Below, one piece after another: positions 26,584 to 36,297 of a stretch of 64,000 nucleotides of DNA. The DNA comes from Desulfosarcina sp. OttesenSCG-928-A07 (GTDB taxonomy: Bacteria > Desulfobacterota > Desulfobacteria > Desulfobacterales > Desulfosarcinaceae): contig JAJDJS010000003.1 of assembly GCA_030267325.1 (NCBI GenBank), forward strand, positions 41,162-105,161, in the 5' to 3' direction. The position numbers and the translations under genes were made by a program. The number at the start of each line of letters is the position of its first letter. Position 1 is the first letter of the stretch. The notes under the pieces were generated by a model. It worked only from the letters and a program-made list of their open reading frames with translations. It ran no database searches and was not told where the DNA came from.

Positions 26584-27801
26584 CTAAGGATCAACCAAGG
26601 GCTCGGAGCCTTTGAGTTCAATGGTCACCTTGTCCAGCGGACTCTCAAAATTGGAAAATACAATCATAAAGGGAATGGTCTTGCCGGGCTCAACTTTGAC
26701 ATCAGTCCGGCCTTCTTCCATCTGCTTTTTAATCTCGTCCCACCCCATGCTGGAAAGCTCCAGATCGGACAGTATGTTACCCGCAAAAGCCGCCTGCTCC
26801 TGAATCATTTTCCCATCGGAAAACAGCTCGCCCTGAAGAGAGATCATACCCCGACTTTCCGCGTACCCGCTTTCCACCATTCCAGAAACCACAAAAAGCT
26901 GTCCCACAGCCTTGTTGTCCACATAGCGATCCGTAATATCCCGGGTGGACAGTTTCCGAAATCCCGGATCCGGCGTATCGGCGTCCAAATAGTCGCTGAT
27001 GACCGGAATCTTGCCAAGCACCGTGGAAAGCGGGATCCCCTTCTGAAGCATAAAATAATAACAGACGCTGCCAACCCCCACCAGGATCAGCAAAGGCACC
27101 CAAAAAACGAGTCCCCATCTTATTCCGCCCTTGGGGGCTTCCCCGGATTCGATCCTTTCCATTCCGCCGCCCCCGCCGCCTGCCATGACAAAGCGGCCAT
27201 TCCCGGGCATCAGGGAAACCATGGAAGCCGGACCGTCCGTAAGGCCCAGCTTGAGTTCAGGCTCTTGACGGGCATCCTCACCTTCGTTGGCATCGACCAC
27301 CGCGTCAGTCATCCCTTCAAATTCGGCCAGATGAACCCCTTCGGGGGCAACAGGCGCCTTTGCCTTGACCGTATCAGCCATTTGCTGTCCACGCTCGCGA
27401 TCCCCGCTCATCTCCTGATCCACCGGCAAACCAGAGTTTGCCGGGCTGACCGGAGATGTGTCCAGGACCCGCCGGGTTTCCGTCGGCACTGCCGGAGAAT
27501 CGATATGACCGAATACGGACGATTTTTGGGACACCGGACCAATATCTTTTGGGCCAGGGAAAACCTTTTTATCCGCCGGTTCTGGTGGAGAAGGAGGCTT
27601 GGCCTCAGGCACCGGTTTCTGGTATATTTCCACCAATGCAGGCGGTGTTTGCATCTCCGCCGGAGACGGACCTGCCTCCTCCGGGTAGACAGTAAAAACA
27701 GTGGCACAAACCGAGCATCTGACCTTTGAGCCGGTTGGTTTGATGACCTTGTCATCAATATTGAAACGCGTATGGCACGTTTTGCAGGGGATAATCATCA
27801 T
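26584..27801 (-). CDS. MJ0042-type zinc-finger and DUF3426 membrane protein
   Basis: A 405-residue protein. The N-terminus is a zinc ribbon (IPCKTCHTRF and VRCSVCATVF, two CxxC pairs) of the MJ0042 finger type. A long proline- and glutamate-rich region with no regular fold follows (about 45-215). One membrane helix (about 232-252, LVFWVPLLILVGVGSVCYYF) precedes a C-terminal DUF3426 domain of about 140 residues (LFVVSGMVESGYAESRG). The zinc finger is probably cytoplasmic and DUF3426 outside. The role is unknown; such proteins are common in Desulfobacterota and Myxococcota. hpt follows upstream on the same strand after 85 bases. Confidence 0.75.
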   Translation of the reverse strand: MMIIPCKTCHTRFNIDDKVIKPTGSKVRCSVCATVFTVYPEEAGPSPAEMQTPPALVEIYQKPVPEAKPPSPPEPADKKVFPGPKDIGPVSQKSSVFGHIDSPAVPTETRRVLDTSPVSPANSGLPVDQEMSGDRERGQQMADTVKAKAPVAPEGVHLAEFEGMTDAVVDANEGEDARQEPELKLGLTDGPASMVSLMPGNGRFVMAGGGGGGMERIESGEAPKGGIRWGLVFWVPLLILVGVGSVCYYFMLQKGIPLSTVLGKIPVISDYLDADTPDPGFRKLSTRDITDRYVDNKAVGQLFVVSGMVESGYAESRGMISLQGELFSDGKMIQEQAAFAGNILSDLELSSMGWDEIKKQMEEGRTDVKVEPGKTIPFMIVFSNFESPLDKVTIELKGSEPLVDP

Positions 27802-27886
27802 CGCCTCATCAAATTATGATGGACTGAGCACTGCCGCCGGATATGTGACGTTTTTCTTCCCTACCCCTTATCCGAAAGCGATTCCA

Positions 27887-28408
27887 TCACTGTCTCATAT
27901 GGTATATTCCCGGAAGGTTTCGGTAGCGTTCGGCATAATCCAGCCCATACCCCACAAGAAAGCCTTCTTGTATTTCCATACACACGTAATCCACTTGCAC
28001 CTCTGTTTTTCGTCTTGACTTGTTGTCAATCAGGGCGCAGACACGAATATCGCGGGGTTTGAATCCCTTCAGGTGGTTGACCAGAAAAGCCAGCGTCAAT
28101 CCAGTGTCCACAATATCATCCACCAGAAGCACATCTTTACCATGAATATCAATATCTATGTCTTTTTTCAGAATAATTGCTTCTGACGATACCGTATCCG
28201 TTCCGTAACTGGAAGCCTGAAGAAAATCAATGCCGATTTTTTCAAGGGTCAGCAATCGAACCAAGTCGGCGACAAAGATAAATGCGCCCTTCAGCACCCC
28301 CACCACAACCAGTTCCCGTCCTTTGTAATCTGCTGAAATGACAGCTGCAATATGGGATATCCGCTGATGCAGCACATCCGGATCAACAATGGGAATGAGT
28401 TTTGTCAT
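27887..28408 (-). CDS. hpt: Hypoxanthine phosphoribosyltransferase
   Basis: A 173-residue purine-salvage enzyme that makes IMP or GMP from the base and PRPP. The PRPP-binding motif is VLLVDDIVDTGLTLAFL. Other landmarks are VVGVLKGAFIFVADL near residue 35 and the mobile-loop SSYGTDTVSS. The tail VDYVCMEIQEGFLVGYGLDYAERYR contains the family's base-binding and C-terminal blocks. The length is typical. No strong ribosome-binding site precedes the ATG at 28408. It may form a unit with the DUF3426 gene downstream. Confidence 0.95.
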   Translation of the reverse strand: MTKLIPIVDPDVLHQRISHIAAVISADYKGRELVVVGVLKGAFIFVADLVRLLTLEKIGIDFLQASSYGTDTVSSEAIILKKDIDIDIHGKDVLLVDDIVDTGLTLAFLVNHLKGFKPRDIRVCALIDNKSRRKTEVQVDYVCMEIQEGFLVGYGLDYAERYRNLPGIYHMRQ

Positions 28409-28649
28409 AAGAATATGGCGCAGGGTATCAAGAGGATACGCACAAAAGCGACCCGGTTGTCAGAAAATAAAAAAATCAGATAGAAGAAAAGGCGGATCTT
28501 TTCGGAAAACACACCCCAAAAATCGGCATGTGCTGATTGCCCGAAGACCCATCGCCCTGTGGATATCTGATGTCAGCCATCGTTTACATGAATTACGCGC
28601 ACGAATTACGCCAGAGCCGATGGATTGTCAATCATTGTTGTCATTGGGG

Positions 28650-29537
28650 TTACAATCCGGTTTCCGCAAGTTCAGTGACGAGCTTTTTCTGCTCGTCGGT
28701 CAGTTTTCGGGGAATATCCACCAGAACCGTCACGTAGAGATCGCCCTTTTCTTTTTTCTTCATTTTCGGCAGTCCGTGGCCGGCCAGTCGCATCCGGGTT
28801 TTGTGCCGGGTTCCCGGCGGAATTTTGAGGTCCAAAAAATGATCCTCAAGGGTCGGCACCCGCACCTGGCCGCCCAAAAGCGATTCACTGAGCCGGATCG
28901 TCACGGTGGTGTTCAAGTCCCAGCCGTCATTGGAAAATACCGGATCATCCACCACCCGGGATTGGATAAACAAATCACCGGCCGGACCGCCAAATGGGCT
29001 GGACTCCCCTTTTCCGGACAGGCGGAGTTTTTTGCCCGTAATCATGCCGGGCGGAATTTTGACGGAGATGTTCTCGTTCCGGCCCTGGTGCTGAAACGTA
29101 ATGGTTTTGTCAGCGCCTGTGGACACTTCCTGAAGGGTTAAGGGGAGTTCATACACCAGATCCGATCCCTTGACCGGTGCCGGACGCCGCTGCTGGCGGC
29201 CAAAGGGCGATCCGCCAAAGGAAAACCGCATTCCCGACCCGCCGAATCCGAATTCTTTCAGGATGTCGCCCAGATCCGAATTTCTGAAAATATCTTCCTG
29301 GGAATACCGCTGATGAAAATCCGCCGACCCATATGTATCGTATTGCTGCCGCTTTTCCTTGTCGCTCAGCACCGCGTACGCCTCACTGATCTTCTTGAAC
29401 ATCTCTTCGGCCTTCTTGTCATCCTTTGAATGATCCGGATGATACTTCATGGCCAGCTGACGATACGCTTTTTTGATTTCAGTGTCCGTGGCGGTTTTGG
29501 ATACTCCCAGAATCTTATAATAATCCTCTTGCGCCAT
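28650..29537 (-). CDS. cbpA: CbpA-like DnaJ co-chaperone
   Basis: A 295-residue J-domain protein. The J domain fills residues 1-70 with the HPD motif in [19 protein letters not shown] Gly/Phe-rich part follows, and then the two DnaJ C-terminal beta domains ([33 protein letters not shown]). The zinc-finger domain of classical DnaJ is absent, so it belongs to the CbpA type. It stimulates DnaK ATPase and hands over substrates; in E. coli CbpA is linked to stress and nucleoid binding. No dnaK is nearby. The start follows AGGAGCATG by a few bases. Confidence 0.9.
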   Translation of the reverse strand: MAQEDYYKILGVSKTATDTEIKKAYRQLAMKYHPDHSKDDKKAEEMFKKISEAYAVLSDKEKRQQYDTYGSADFHQRYSQEDIFRNSDLGDILKEFGFGGSGMRFSFGGSPFGRQQRRPAPVKGSDLVYELPLTLQEVSTGADKTITFQHQGRNENISVKIPPGMITGKKLRLSGKGESSPFGGPAGDLFIQSRVVDDPVFSNDGWDLNTTVTIRLSESLLGGQVRVPTLEDHFLDLKIPPGTRHKTRMRLAGHGLPKMKKKEKGDLYVTVLVDIPRKLTDEQKKLVTELAETGL

Positions 29538-29768
29538 AATATGTCATGCTCCTGTTGCTTAAAAATGAGCCGAAAAGCAGTTGACTCAAGTGATTGCACA
29601 GCCACTTTATTCCGGAACATGCGTTTTCGGAATATCTGCTTTTCCGGCCCATCCCTGCCTGAAATCGTGAAACAGTTTGAAATCCGACAGTTATATTAAA
29701 GACGAAAAATAAGCTGTCCGGTATTTCCTGTCAAGCTGGCGGTCATTTCCAGGGGCAGATACTACGAT

Positions 29769-31658
29769 CTACCGGTTTTTCCACAGCCGCAGATGCATCA
29801 TGAGGACCGACAGGGCCGCCGGGGTGATGCCCTCAATCCGGGAAGCCTGGCCCAGGGATGCCGGACGCACGGCCGTCAATTTGTCTTTAAGTTCACTGGA
29901 CAGTCCGTTAATCACCCGATAATCGATATCCTCGGGAAGCGTCATCTTTTCCAGATGCCTGAATTTTTCAATGTCCTGAAGCTGGCGGCGGATGTAGCCC
30001 TCATATTTGATTTCGATTTCCACCTGCGCAATCACCGCGTCAGGCAGCGGCGGGTCTGTTGGTGCAAGGGCGGTTACCAGCGTATAATCCATTTCCGCCC
30101 GCTTGAGCAATTGATCCAAATGCGTGCCGTTATCAATGGCCGGCGACTGCCGGGATGAAAGATAGTCGTTTACCTCGGGCAGCGGCTTGATCACGGTTTT
30201 TTTGATGCGGTGGATTTCCGTCTGGATTTGGGTTCGGCGCTTTCGAAGGGCAGCGATGGTATCCCCATCCACAATGCCAAGGTCATGGCCAATTTCCGAC
30301 AAACGAAAATCCGCGTTATCCTCCCGCAGCATGAGCCGGTATTCGGCCCGGGACGTAAACATCCGGTAGGGTTCAAGGGTGCCCCGGGTCACCAGATCGT
30401 CAATCATCACCCCCATATAGGCCTGGCTGCGGTCCAGAACAAACGGCGGCCGCCCCAAAACCGCACAGGCCGCGTTGATGCCAGCCCATATCCCCTGGGC
30501 AGCAGCCTCTTCATAACCGGAGGTGCCGTTGATCTGGCCGGCCAGGTAAAGTCCGCGGACACGCTGGGTTTCCAGCGTGGGCTTTAATTGGAGGGGATTG
30601 ATATAATCATACTCAATGGCATAGGCCGGCCGCATGATTTCCGCTTCCTCAAGACCGCGAACGCTTCTCACCACCTGAATCTGAATCTCCACCGGCAGGC
30701 TGTTGCCCAGGCCTGATGCATAAATCTCGCAGGTGTCCAGGCCTTCGGGTTCAAGGATGATCTGGTGGCGATCCCGGTCTGGAAAACGGACGATCTTATC
30801 TTCAAAGGAAGGGCAGTAACGGGCCGGCACCCCTTTGATGATGCCGCTGTGAAGGGCGGATAAACGCAGATTTTTCCGGACCAGCTGATGCACATGATCG
30901 CAGGTATGGCCCAGATAGCTGTGAACCTGGGGAAGGCGGGGCGTTTTTGGCGCGGAAAAAGAAAACGACCGCACCGGTTCTTCCAGGGGCTGGGCTTCAA
31001 ATGCCGAAAAATCAATGGTGTTCCGGTCCAGGCGCGGGGGTGTGCCGGTTTTCATGCGGCCCAGCTCAAATCCCAGGTCCTTGAGCTGGAAAGCCAGCTC
31101 ATAGGCGGCAAATTCGCCGGCCCGGCCAGCCTCCAGGGTTTTAAAACCAATATGTACCAGACCGGATAAAAACGTGCCGGTGGCCAGAATCACGCAGGGT
31201 GCTGAAAACCCGAATCCCGTATGATCTTCCACCCCCAGAACCCGGCCGTCTTCCCGGCCCTCTTCAATGATCAGGCGATCCACCCGCGCCTGTTTGAGAT
31301 CCAGACCTGGCTGGGCTTCGATCACCGCTTTCATGGCCGCATGGTACCGGGCCTTGTCATTCTGGGTCCGGGTGGACTGAACCGCCGGGCCTTTTTTGGT
31401 GTTGAGGGTTTTGTACTGAATGGCGGTCTGATCGGCAATTTTGGCCATTTCACCGCCCAGGGCGTCAATTTCCCGGACCAGCTGCCCCTTGGCCATTCCG
31501 CCGATGGACGGGCTGCACGGCATGGCAGCCAGCTTGTCCAGGTCAATGGCCAGGAGCAACACCCTGCACCCCATCCGGGCAGCCGCCAGCCCAGCCTCAC
31601 ACCCGGCATGACCGCCGCCCACCACAATGACATCGTATTTTTTCTGAGACAGCGCCAT
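29769..31658 (-). CDS. mnmG: tRNA uridine-34 carboxymethylaminomethyl synthesis enzyme MnmG
   Basis: A 629-residue FAD enzyme that, with MnmE, modifies wobble uridine 34 of certain tRNAs. The FAD-binding start is [40 protein letters not shown], the ATGTFLSG segment and the [13 protein letters not shown] motif with the catalytic-site residues follow. The C-terminal helical part ends in [11 protein letters not shown]. The start at 31658 (MALSQKKYD) is preferred to longer in-frame starts, which would add a non-conserved extension; AAAAAGG lies just upstream. mnmE and rsmG are not adjacent. Confidence 0.95.
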   Translation of the reverse strand: MALSQKKYDVIVVGGGHAGCEAGLAAARMGCRVLLLAIDLDKLAAMPCSPSIGGMAKGQLVREIDALGGEMAKIADQTAIQYKTLNTKKGPAVQSTRTQNDKARYHAAMKAVIEAQPGLDLKQARVDRLIIEEGREDGRVLGVEDHTGFGFSAPCVILATGTFLSGLVHIGFKTLEAGRAGEFAAYELAFQLKDLGFELGRMKTGTPPRLDRNTIDFSAFEAQPLEEPVRSFSFSAPKTPRLPQVHSYLGHTCDHVHQLVRKNLRLSALHSGIIKGVPARYCPSFEDKIVRFPDRDRHQIILEPEGLDTCEIYASGLGNSLPVEIQIQVVRSVRGLEEAEIMRPAYAIEYDYINPLQLKPTLETQRVRGLYLAGQINGTSGYEEAAAQGIWAGINAACAVLGRPPFVLDRSQAYMGVMIDDLVTRGTLEPYRMFTSRAEYRLMLREDNADFRLSEIGHDLGIVDGDTIAALRKRRTQIQTEIHRIKKTVIKPLPEVNDYLSSRQSPAIDNGTHLDQLLKRAEMDYTLVTALAPTDPPLPDAVIAQVEIEIKYEGYIRRQLQDIEKFRHLEKMTLPEDIDYRVINGLSSELKDKLTAVRPASLGQASRIEGITPAALSVLMMHLRLWKNR

Positions 31659-31705
31659 GGCCTTTTTGCCTGTTAATCTGATCGTTGCCTTTTGCCCTGA
31701 CGGCA

Positions 31706-31732
31706 AACTATATAGATGGCGAACTATATAGA
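31706..31732. repeat. Direct repeat upstream of mnmG and the YhcC-type gene
   Basis: AACTATATAGA occurs at 31706-31716 and again at 31722-31732, 16 bases apart. Each copy holds the palindrome CTATATAG. The pair sits between the divergent genes and could be a regulator-binding site or overlapping -10 elements. Confidence 0.5.
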
Positions 31733-31767
31733 GGGTGAACATCTTCAAGGTCAAGCAAAGGCTCACC

Positions 31768-32685
31768 ATGACACCACTGCCCTACCGGAGTCTCAGCTCC
31801 CATTTCCGCGATCAATTTGGCCAAAGGGTCCACAAAATCACCATTGATGCGGGCTTTACCTGTCCCAATCGCGATGGCACCCTGTCCACCGGCGGCTGCA
31901 TGTATTGCAATGCCAGGGGATCTGGAAACGGGGCCCACCAGGCGGGCCTGTCCATCCGCCAGCAGATTGAGGACGGAAAAGCCCGCCTTTCCAGACGGTT
32001 CAAGGCCAATCTGTTCATGGCGTATTTTCAGGCCTTTACCAATACCTACGCCCCGATCCCGGTGCTTAAAGCCTGTTATGACGAAGCGCTTTGTGTGGAC
32101 GGCGTGGCGGGACTTTCCATCGGCACCCGACCGGACTGCGTGTCCCCGGAAATTATTGATCTTTTGGCATCCTACGCAAAAGACCGGCTCATCTGGGTGG
32201 AATACGGGCTTCAGAGCGCCAATGACACCACCCTTGTCCGCATCAACCGGGGCCATGATGTGGCCTGCTTTGAGCGGGCCGTGGTTGCCACCCAAAACCG
32301 AGGCATTAAAATCTGCGCCCATGTGATTCTGGGCCTTCCCGGCGAAACCCGTGAAGACATGCTGCGGACTGCGGACCGGATCGCTGACATGGGAATTGAC
32401 GGGGTCAAGCTTCACCTTTTGTATGTGGTCCGGAAAACCCCCCTTGAGGCCCTTTACCAAAAGAACGGCTTCCGCTGTCTGGAACAGGACGAATACACGG
32501 ATATCGTCTGCGCCTTTATTGAACGGCTGCCCCCCGCAATGATCATTCATCGGCTGACCGGCGATCCCCATCCCCATGAACTGGCGGCCCCGATGTGGGC
32601 CCTTGAAAAGCAGAAAACCCTTTCCATGATTCACGATTGTTTTTCCAGGCAGAAAACATGGCAGGGGAAGAAGTGGAAAAGGTGA
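31768..32685 (+). CDS. YhcC-type radical SAM protein (TIGR01212 family)
   Basis: A 305-residue radical SAM protein of the YhcC family. The family hallmark is at the start: [20 protein letters not shown], then MYCN, with the widely spaced first cysteine and the CxxC pair. The later landmarks [20 protein letters not shown] and [17 protein letters not shown] are well conserved. The reaction is not established to my knowledge. The start at 31768 has AAAGG 6 bases upstream; a GTG at 31735 is an alternative. The HD gene begins a few bases after the stop, so the two are likely co-transcribed. The gene diverges from mnmG. Confidence 0.88.
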   Translation: MTPLPYRSLSSHFRDQFGQRVHKITIDAGFTCPNRDGTLSTGGCMYCNARGSGNGAHQAGLSIRQQIEDGKARLSRRFKANLFMAYFQAFTNTYAPIPVLKACYDEALCVDGVAGLSIGTRPDCVSPEIIDLLASYAKDRLIWVEYGLQSANDTTLVRINRGHDVACFERAVVATQNRGIKICAHVILGLPGETREDMLRTADRIADMGIDGVKLHLLYVVRKTPLEALYQKNGFRCLEQDEYTDIVCAFIERLPPAMIIHRLTGDPHPHELAAPMWALEKQKTLSMIHDCFSRQKTWQGKKWKR

Positions 32686-32693
32686 AGGGTGAA

Positions 32694-33236
32694 ATGTCGC
32701 ACCGGCCACGGACACCAACGGAAAAAGAATGTGAAATTCTCATGCGGGAGAAGTGTGCCGTACCGGAAAATATCATTTCCCACTGCCAAAAGGTGGCCGA
32801 GGTGGCGGACGCGCTCACCTGCGCGGTAAATGAAGCCGGCGCGGGGCTGGATGCAAATCTCATCCGCAGCGCCTGTCTGGTCCATGATGTGGCCCGGCTG
32901 GAAAAAAACCACGGCCGGGCAGCGGCAGAACTGCTCCGGTCCATGGGATTTTCAGAAATGGCTGATGTGGTGGAAGTGCATATGGATGTGCCGGTGTTTC
33001 CGGACGATCCGCTGGATGAAATCCAGATGGTTTTTTACGCAGACAAGCTGGTGATGAACACAAAAGTGGTCAGTGTGGGCCAGCGTTTTGCGGCCAAAGC
33101 GCGGCAGCATGGTCACAATCCGGCATCCCTTGAAAACATCCACCGCCGTGAAACCGCCGCGCTGGAAGTGCAGGCCAAAATCGAGAAGCTCACCGGAAAA
33201 AGCGTTTCCGAAATTCTTTCCGCAGCGGGAGTTTAA
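32694..33236 (+). CDS. HD-domain phosphohydrolase-like protein
   Basis: A 180-residue protein with an HD domain. The metal ligands are seen as HCQKVAEVADAL, CLVHDVARLEK (the HD pair), then EVHMDVP and FYADKLV further on. HD domains of this kind act on phosphate esters or nucleotides; the substrate is unknown. The start at 32694 is chosen since AAGGGTGAA stands directly upstream. In-frame starts at 32637 and 32658 would overlap the radical SAM gene. HD proteins of this type are often paired with molybdenum cofactor or CO-dehydrogenase genes, but none is here. Confidence 0.75.
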   Translation: MSHRPRTPTEKECEILMREKCAVPENIISHCQKVAEVADALTCAVNEAGAGLDANLIRSACLVHDVARLEKNHGRAAAELLRSMGFSEMADVVEVHMDVPVFPDDPLDEIQMVFYADKLVMNTKVVSVGQRFAAKARQHGHNPASLENIHRRETAALEVQAKIEKLTGKSVSEILSAAGV

Positions 33237-33298
33237 GCCCCCTGAAGAAGCGTCTCCGTTGTTTCCAATACAATGCTTCCTCAGCGGCAAGGGCGCCG

Positions 33299-34171
33299 TC
33301 ATGGATGCCGCCTGTTTTGCAGCCGGTCCCGCATCAAGATGGCCGCCAGGTTCATGCCCGTTACCAGCAGCACCAGAACCAGCGCGGTGCCGTATTGCAG
33401 GGGCATGGTTTTTTCCATATCCGTGGAGGATGTGGCCAGCACATAGATATGGTTGGGCAGGGCCATGACCGGCCGCAGCAGGGACCCGGTGTCTGGCTTG
33501 GCGAAAAAAACAGCTGCCGTGAACATGATGACCGCTGTTTCCCCGGCAGCCCTGGCCAGGCCGAGAATGGCCCCGGTGAGCATGCCCGGCATGGCCGATG
33601 GCAGCACCACCCGGAAAATGGTCTGGCTTTGGGTGGCCCCCAGGGCCAGGGAGGCTTCCCTGCAGGTCATGGGCACCTGACGCAGGGCTTCTTCGGCCGT
33701 GCTGATAATCACGGGCAGGGTGAGTACCGAAAGGGTCAGAATCCCTGAAAGCAGGGAAATACCCAGGCCGCAGGCAATGACAAAAAAGCTCATGCCGAAC
33801 AGCCCGAACACGATGGACGGCACGCCGGCCAGGTTGTTCACCCCCAGCCGAATATACCGCGCAAAGCGGGAATCCCTGGCATACTCGTGCAAATACACGG
33901 CAGACGCCACCCCCAGCGGGAACGATACGGCCAAGGCGCCGGAGGCCAGCAGCACCGTGCCCAGAATGCACGACCAGATCCCGCCTTCGGTCATGGCGTT
34001 ACGCGGCGGCTGGGTCAAAAACGCCCAGGAAATCGCCTGGGCGCCGTTCCAGGCCACAAAGGAACACACCGCCAGCAGTGCGCCCATATTGATGAACGCG
34101 GCTGATCGCAAGAGGGCGTGCATGACGCGCTCTTTGGTCCGGCGCCGGGTTGCAAGGGACAGGGTAAACAA
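33299..34171 (-). CDS. pstA: Phosphate ABC transporter permease PstA
   Basis: A 290-residue inner-membrane permease of the high-affinity phosphate transporter. Six membrane segments are visible. The cytoplasmic EAA loop is present (ALRQVPMTCREASLALGATQ), where PstB docks, as is AGVPSIVFGLFGM, typical of PstA. I choose a TTG at 34171 because CCAGGAGACT precedes it and it begins 16 bases after the pstC stop. An ATG at 34123 is the alternative. It is the last gene of pstS-pstC-pstA; the partner ATPase pstB is in the divergent operon. Confidence 0.93.
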   Translation of the reverse strand: MFTLSLATRRRTKERVMHALLRSAAFINMGALLAVCSFVAWNGAQAISWAFLTQPPRNAMTEGGIWSCILGTVLLASGALAVSFPLGVASAVYLHEYARDSRFARYIRLGVNNLAGVPSIVFGLFGMSFFVIACGLGISLLSGILTLSVLTLPVIISTAEEALRQVPMTCREASLALGATQSQTIFRVVLPSAMPGMLTGAILGLARAAGETAVIMFTAAVFFAKPDTGSLLRPVMALPNHIYVLATSSTDMEKTMPLQYGTALVLVLLVTGMNLAAILMRDRLQNRRHP

Positions 34172-34187
34172 GAGGCAGTCTCCTGGA

Positions 34188-35072
34188 TCAGTCCGGCACG
34201 CGGCGGCTTTTTTCCGTAATCCGCTGGGCCGTGACATTGAATATGAGGGTGAATAAAAACAGCACCATGCCGATGGCAAACAGGGCGTGATAATGGGCGC
34301 CCCGGAAAGAGGCCTCGGCCATTTCCGCTGCGATGGAAGCGGGCATGGGCCGAACGGGATCAAAAAGGGAGCCCGGAAGCATGCCCGCGCCGCCGGCCAC
34401 CATGAGCACCACCATGGTTTCGCCGATGCTGCGCGACATGCCCAGCATGCAGGCGGTGCCGATGCCGGACCGGGCCGCCGGCAGCACCACTTTCACCGTG
34501 GTTTCCCAGCGGGTGGCGCCCAGGGCAAGGGAGGCTTCCCGCAAGGAAACCGGCACGGCCCGCAGGGCATCTTCCGCCACCGAGCAGATGGTGGGCACAC
34601 TCATCAGGGCCAGCATCAGCCCGGCATTGAACAGGTTAAGGCCCGTGGCGATGTTGAACCGGTCCTGCAGCAGCGGGGCCATGACCACCATGCCGAAAAA
34701 TCCCACCACTACTGAGGGCAGGGACGCCAGCAGCTCAATCATGGGTTTGCCCACCCGGCGCAGCGGGGCGGGCGCTATTTCCGCCAGCCAGGCTGCGGTC
34801 ATCACCCCCAGGGGAATGGCCATGGCCGACGACACCAGGGTAACTGCCACAGACCCGGCCATGAGCGGCAGAATGCCGAATTCCGGCGGTTCTGCAGTGG
34901 GATGCCAGCCCATGCCCAAAAAGAAGTCTCCGGGCCCCAGGTTTCTGAAAACCGGGAGCCCTTCAAGGAACAGGAACACCATGATCATGGCGAGCATGAT
35001 GAGGGAACATCCGGCAATGCCCGCCAGGGCGAAACGGATCAGGCGCTCAATGCGGACACGGCCGGAAGACAT
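34188..35072 (-). CDS. pstC: Phosphate ABC transporter permease PstC
   Basis: A 294-residue permease that pairs with PstA to form the phosphate channel. The first hydrophobic helix (ALAGIAGCSLIMLAMIMVFL) is followed by GMGWHPTAEPPEFGILPL, a PstC landmark. The EAA loop region reads ALRAVPVSLREASLALGATR. SLPSVVVGFFGMVVM is the conserved permease core. The start at 35072 follows TAAGGAACAAGACC, which overlaps the pstS stop codon. The gene is translated from the pst message ahead of pstA. Confidence 0.94.
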   Translation of the reverse strand: MSSGRVRIERLIRFALAGIAGCSLIMLAMIMVFLFLEGLPVFRNLGPGDFFLGMGWHPTAEPPEFGILPLMAGSVAVTLVSSAMAIPLGVMTAAWLAEIAPAPLRRVGKPMIELLASLPSVVVGFFGMVVMAPLLQDRFNIATGLNLFNAGLMLALMSVPTICSVAEDALRAVPVSLREASLALGATRWETTVKVVLPAARSGIGTACMLGMSRSIGETMVVLMVAGGAGMLPGSLFDPVRPMPASIAAEMAEASFRGAHYHALFAIGMVLFLFTLIFNVTAQRITEKSRRVPD

Positions 35073-35083
35073 GGTCTTGTTCC

Positions 35084-35914
35084 TTATTGCAGGGGAATAT
35101 AGCCGGTATCTGCAACGGCTTTCTGTCCCTTTTGGGGATCCAGCAGAAAATCCATGAGCTTTTTCACGGCCCCGGCAGGTTCTCCGTCCGTAAAGAGGTA
35201 CAGTTCGCGGGAGATGGGCCATTTTTTGGCCAGCGCGGTTTCCGGCGTGGCCGTGATGCCATCCACGTCAAGCTTTTTCAAAGAAGGGCCAAGGTAGCCG
35301 AAGCCGATATAGCCGATGGCCCGCTTGTTCCGGGATACGGCCTGGACCACCGCTCCGTTGGACGCCTGCATCAGCGCGGACGGGGCGATTTTTTCCTTTT
35401 TCATGATGATCTGTTCCCAGGTTTCATGGGTGCCGGAGGACGTATCGCGGGAAATAACCACAATGGGGCTGTCCGGGCCGCCAACTGCTTTCCAGTTGGT
35501 TATGCTGCCCGCGTATATGGCGCGCAGCTGGGCAGAGGAAAGGCCGCTCACCGGGTTTTCCGGGTGCACAACAGGCACCAGCGCGTCCACGGCCACGGCC
35601 GTGCGTACCGGGCGCACGCCCCGGACCTTTCCCTGCTCCAGTTCAGAAGCCTTGATGTCCCGGGAAGACATGGCCACCTGGCACAGCCCTTCGTTCAGGG
35701 CCTTGATGCCGCTTCCTGACCCGCCCCCGGATATGGCCAGCGATATGCCTGGATTTGCGGCCATGAATGCCTCTCCGGCTTTTTGCATCACCGGCAGCAC
35801 GGTGGTGGATCCGCTGATGACGATTTCTTCCGTTGCCGAAGCAGGCAGGCCGCCAAGCATGACGGCCGAAAAAACAGCGAATGCCAGAACAGTCTTGATC
35901 CTTTTGCATTTCAT
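35084..35914 (-). CDS. pstS: Periplasmic phosphate-binding protein PstS
   Basis: A 276-residue substrate-binding protein with a signal peptide (KTVLAFAVFSAVMLGGLPASA). The mature part begins EEIVISGSTTVLPV, the phosphate-binding start of this PstS class. Further phosphate ligands lie in SGGGSGSGIKAL and ISRDTSSGTHETW. No lipobox cysteine is seen, so it is soluble in the periplasm. The start at 35914 is preferred because AAGGAG lies 9 bases upstream; an ATG three codons earlier touches that site. It heads the pst operon, which has a 240-base leader and a candidate Pho-box array upstream. Confidence 0.95.
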   Translation of the reverse strand: MKCKRIKTVLAFAVFSAVMLGGLPASATEEIVISGSTTVLPVMQKAGEAFMAANPGISLAISGGGSGSGIKALNEGLCQVAMSSRDIKASELEQGKVRGVRPVRTAVAVDALVPVVHPENPVSGLSSAQLRAIYAGSITNWKAVGGPDSPIVVISRDTSSGTHETWEQIIMKKEKIAPSALMQASNGAVVQAVSRNKRAIGYIGFGYLGPSLKKLDVDGITATPETALAKKWPISRELYLFTDGEPAGAVKKLMDFLLDPQKGQKAVADTGYIPLQ

Positions 35915-35995
35915 TTGAAGCATCTCCTTGTTAGGCTGTTGGCCGTCAATACGATACCTGCTGACGGGGCGTTTAAGGGCAGCATCTGATTTTAA

Positions 35996-36050
35996 GCCCC
36001 CTCACCCCGACCCTCTCCCCAAAAAAACGCTTGGGGGAGAGGGGGAACTT
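35996..36050. repeat. GC-rich interspersed repeat, copy 2
   Basis: This unit begins CCCCCTCACCCCGACCCTC and ends in GGGGGAGAGGGGGAAC, with an A-rich loop between. It folds into a hairpin and matches the elements at 12056-12100 and 60193-60225. Here it lies inside the transcribed leader of pstS, between the Pho-box array and the start codon. Confidence 0.65.
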
Positions 36051-36151
36051 TTGGGCGAGTATAATATCCGGCAAACAGCCTTGGTTTGGGGTCGCAGCCA
36101 ATGGGCGGCACAGGTCGCACTTGGCGCATGGGGGCTTTTTCGGCTTTCTGT

Positions 36152-36191
36152 GTTACGGCAACGTGACGGACCCATGAAGGTTGCATGAATG
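36152..36191 (-). promoter_or_regulatory. Candidate Pho-box array facing pstS
   Basis: On the minus strand four 7-base units stand 11 bases apart: CATTCAT, CCTTCAT, CCGTCAC and CCGTAAC, each separated by 4 bases. Known Pho boxes are 7-base direct repeats with 4-base spacers, near CTGTCAT and CTGTCAC. The periodicity and the TCAT/TCAC ends fit PhoB binding. It faces the pstS-pstC-pstA operon. No clear -10 box follows at the ideal distance. Confidence 0.65.
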
Positions 36192-36193
36192 AT

Positions 36194-36222
36194 TTGTCAC
36201 ACAATCGTCACGGATTGTTCAT
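36194..36222 (+). promoter_or_regulatory. Candidate Pho-box array facing phoB
   Basis: On the plus strand TTGTCAC, TCGTCAC and TGTTCAT stand 11 bases apart with 4-base spacers, the layout of a Pho box with one extra unit. It lies 75 bases ahead of the phoB start and only two bases from the mirror-image array facing pstS. It implies autoregulation of phoB-phoR-pstB-phoU by PhoB. Confidence 0.65.
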
Positions 36223-36297
36223 ACAGTTGCCCGAAAACAAGGGCATACCCGTATTACGCACACGCAGCATGAACCGGAAAAAACACGGGCGGACCAT

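Noticed and set aside
31708..32718. 336-codon minus-strand frame opposite the YhcC-type gene
   Set aside because: The plus-strand gene has all radical SAM landmarks; the minus frame has none.
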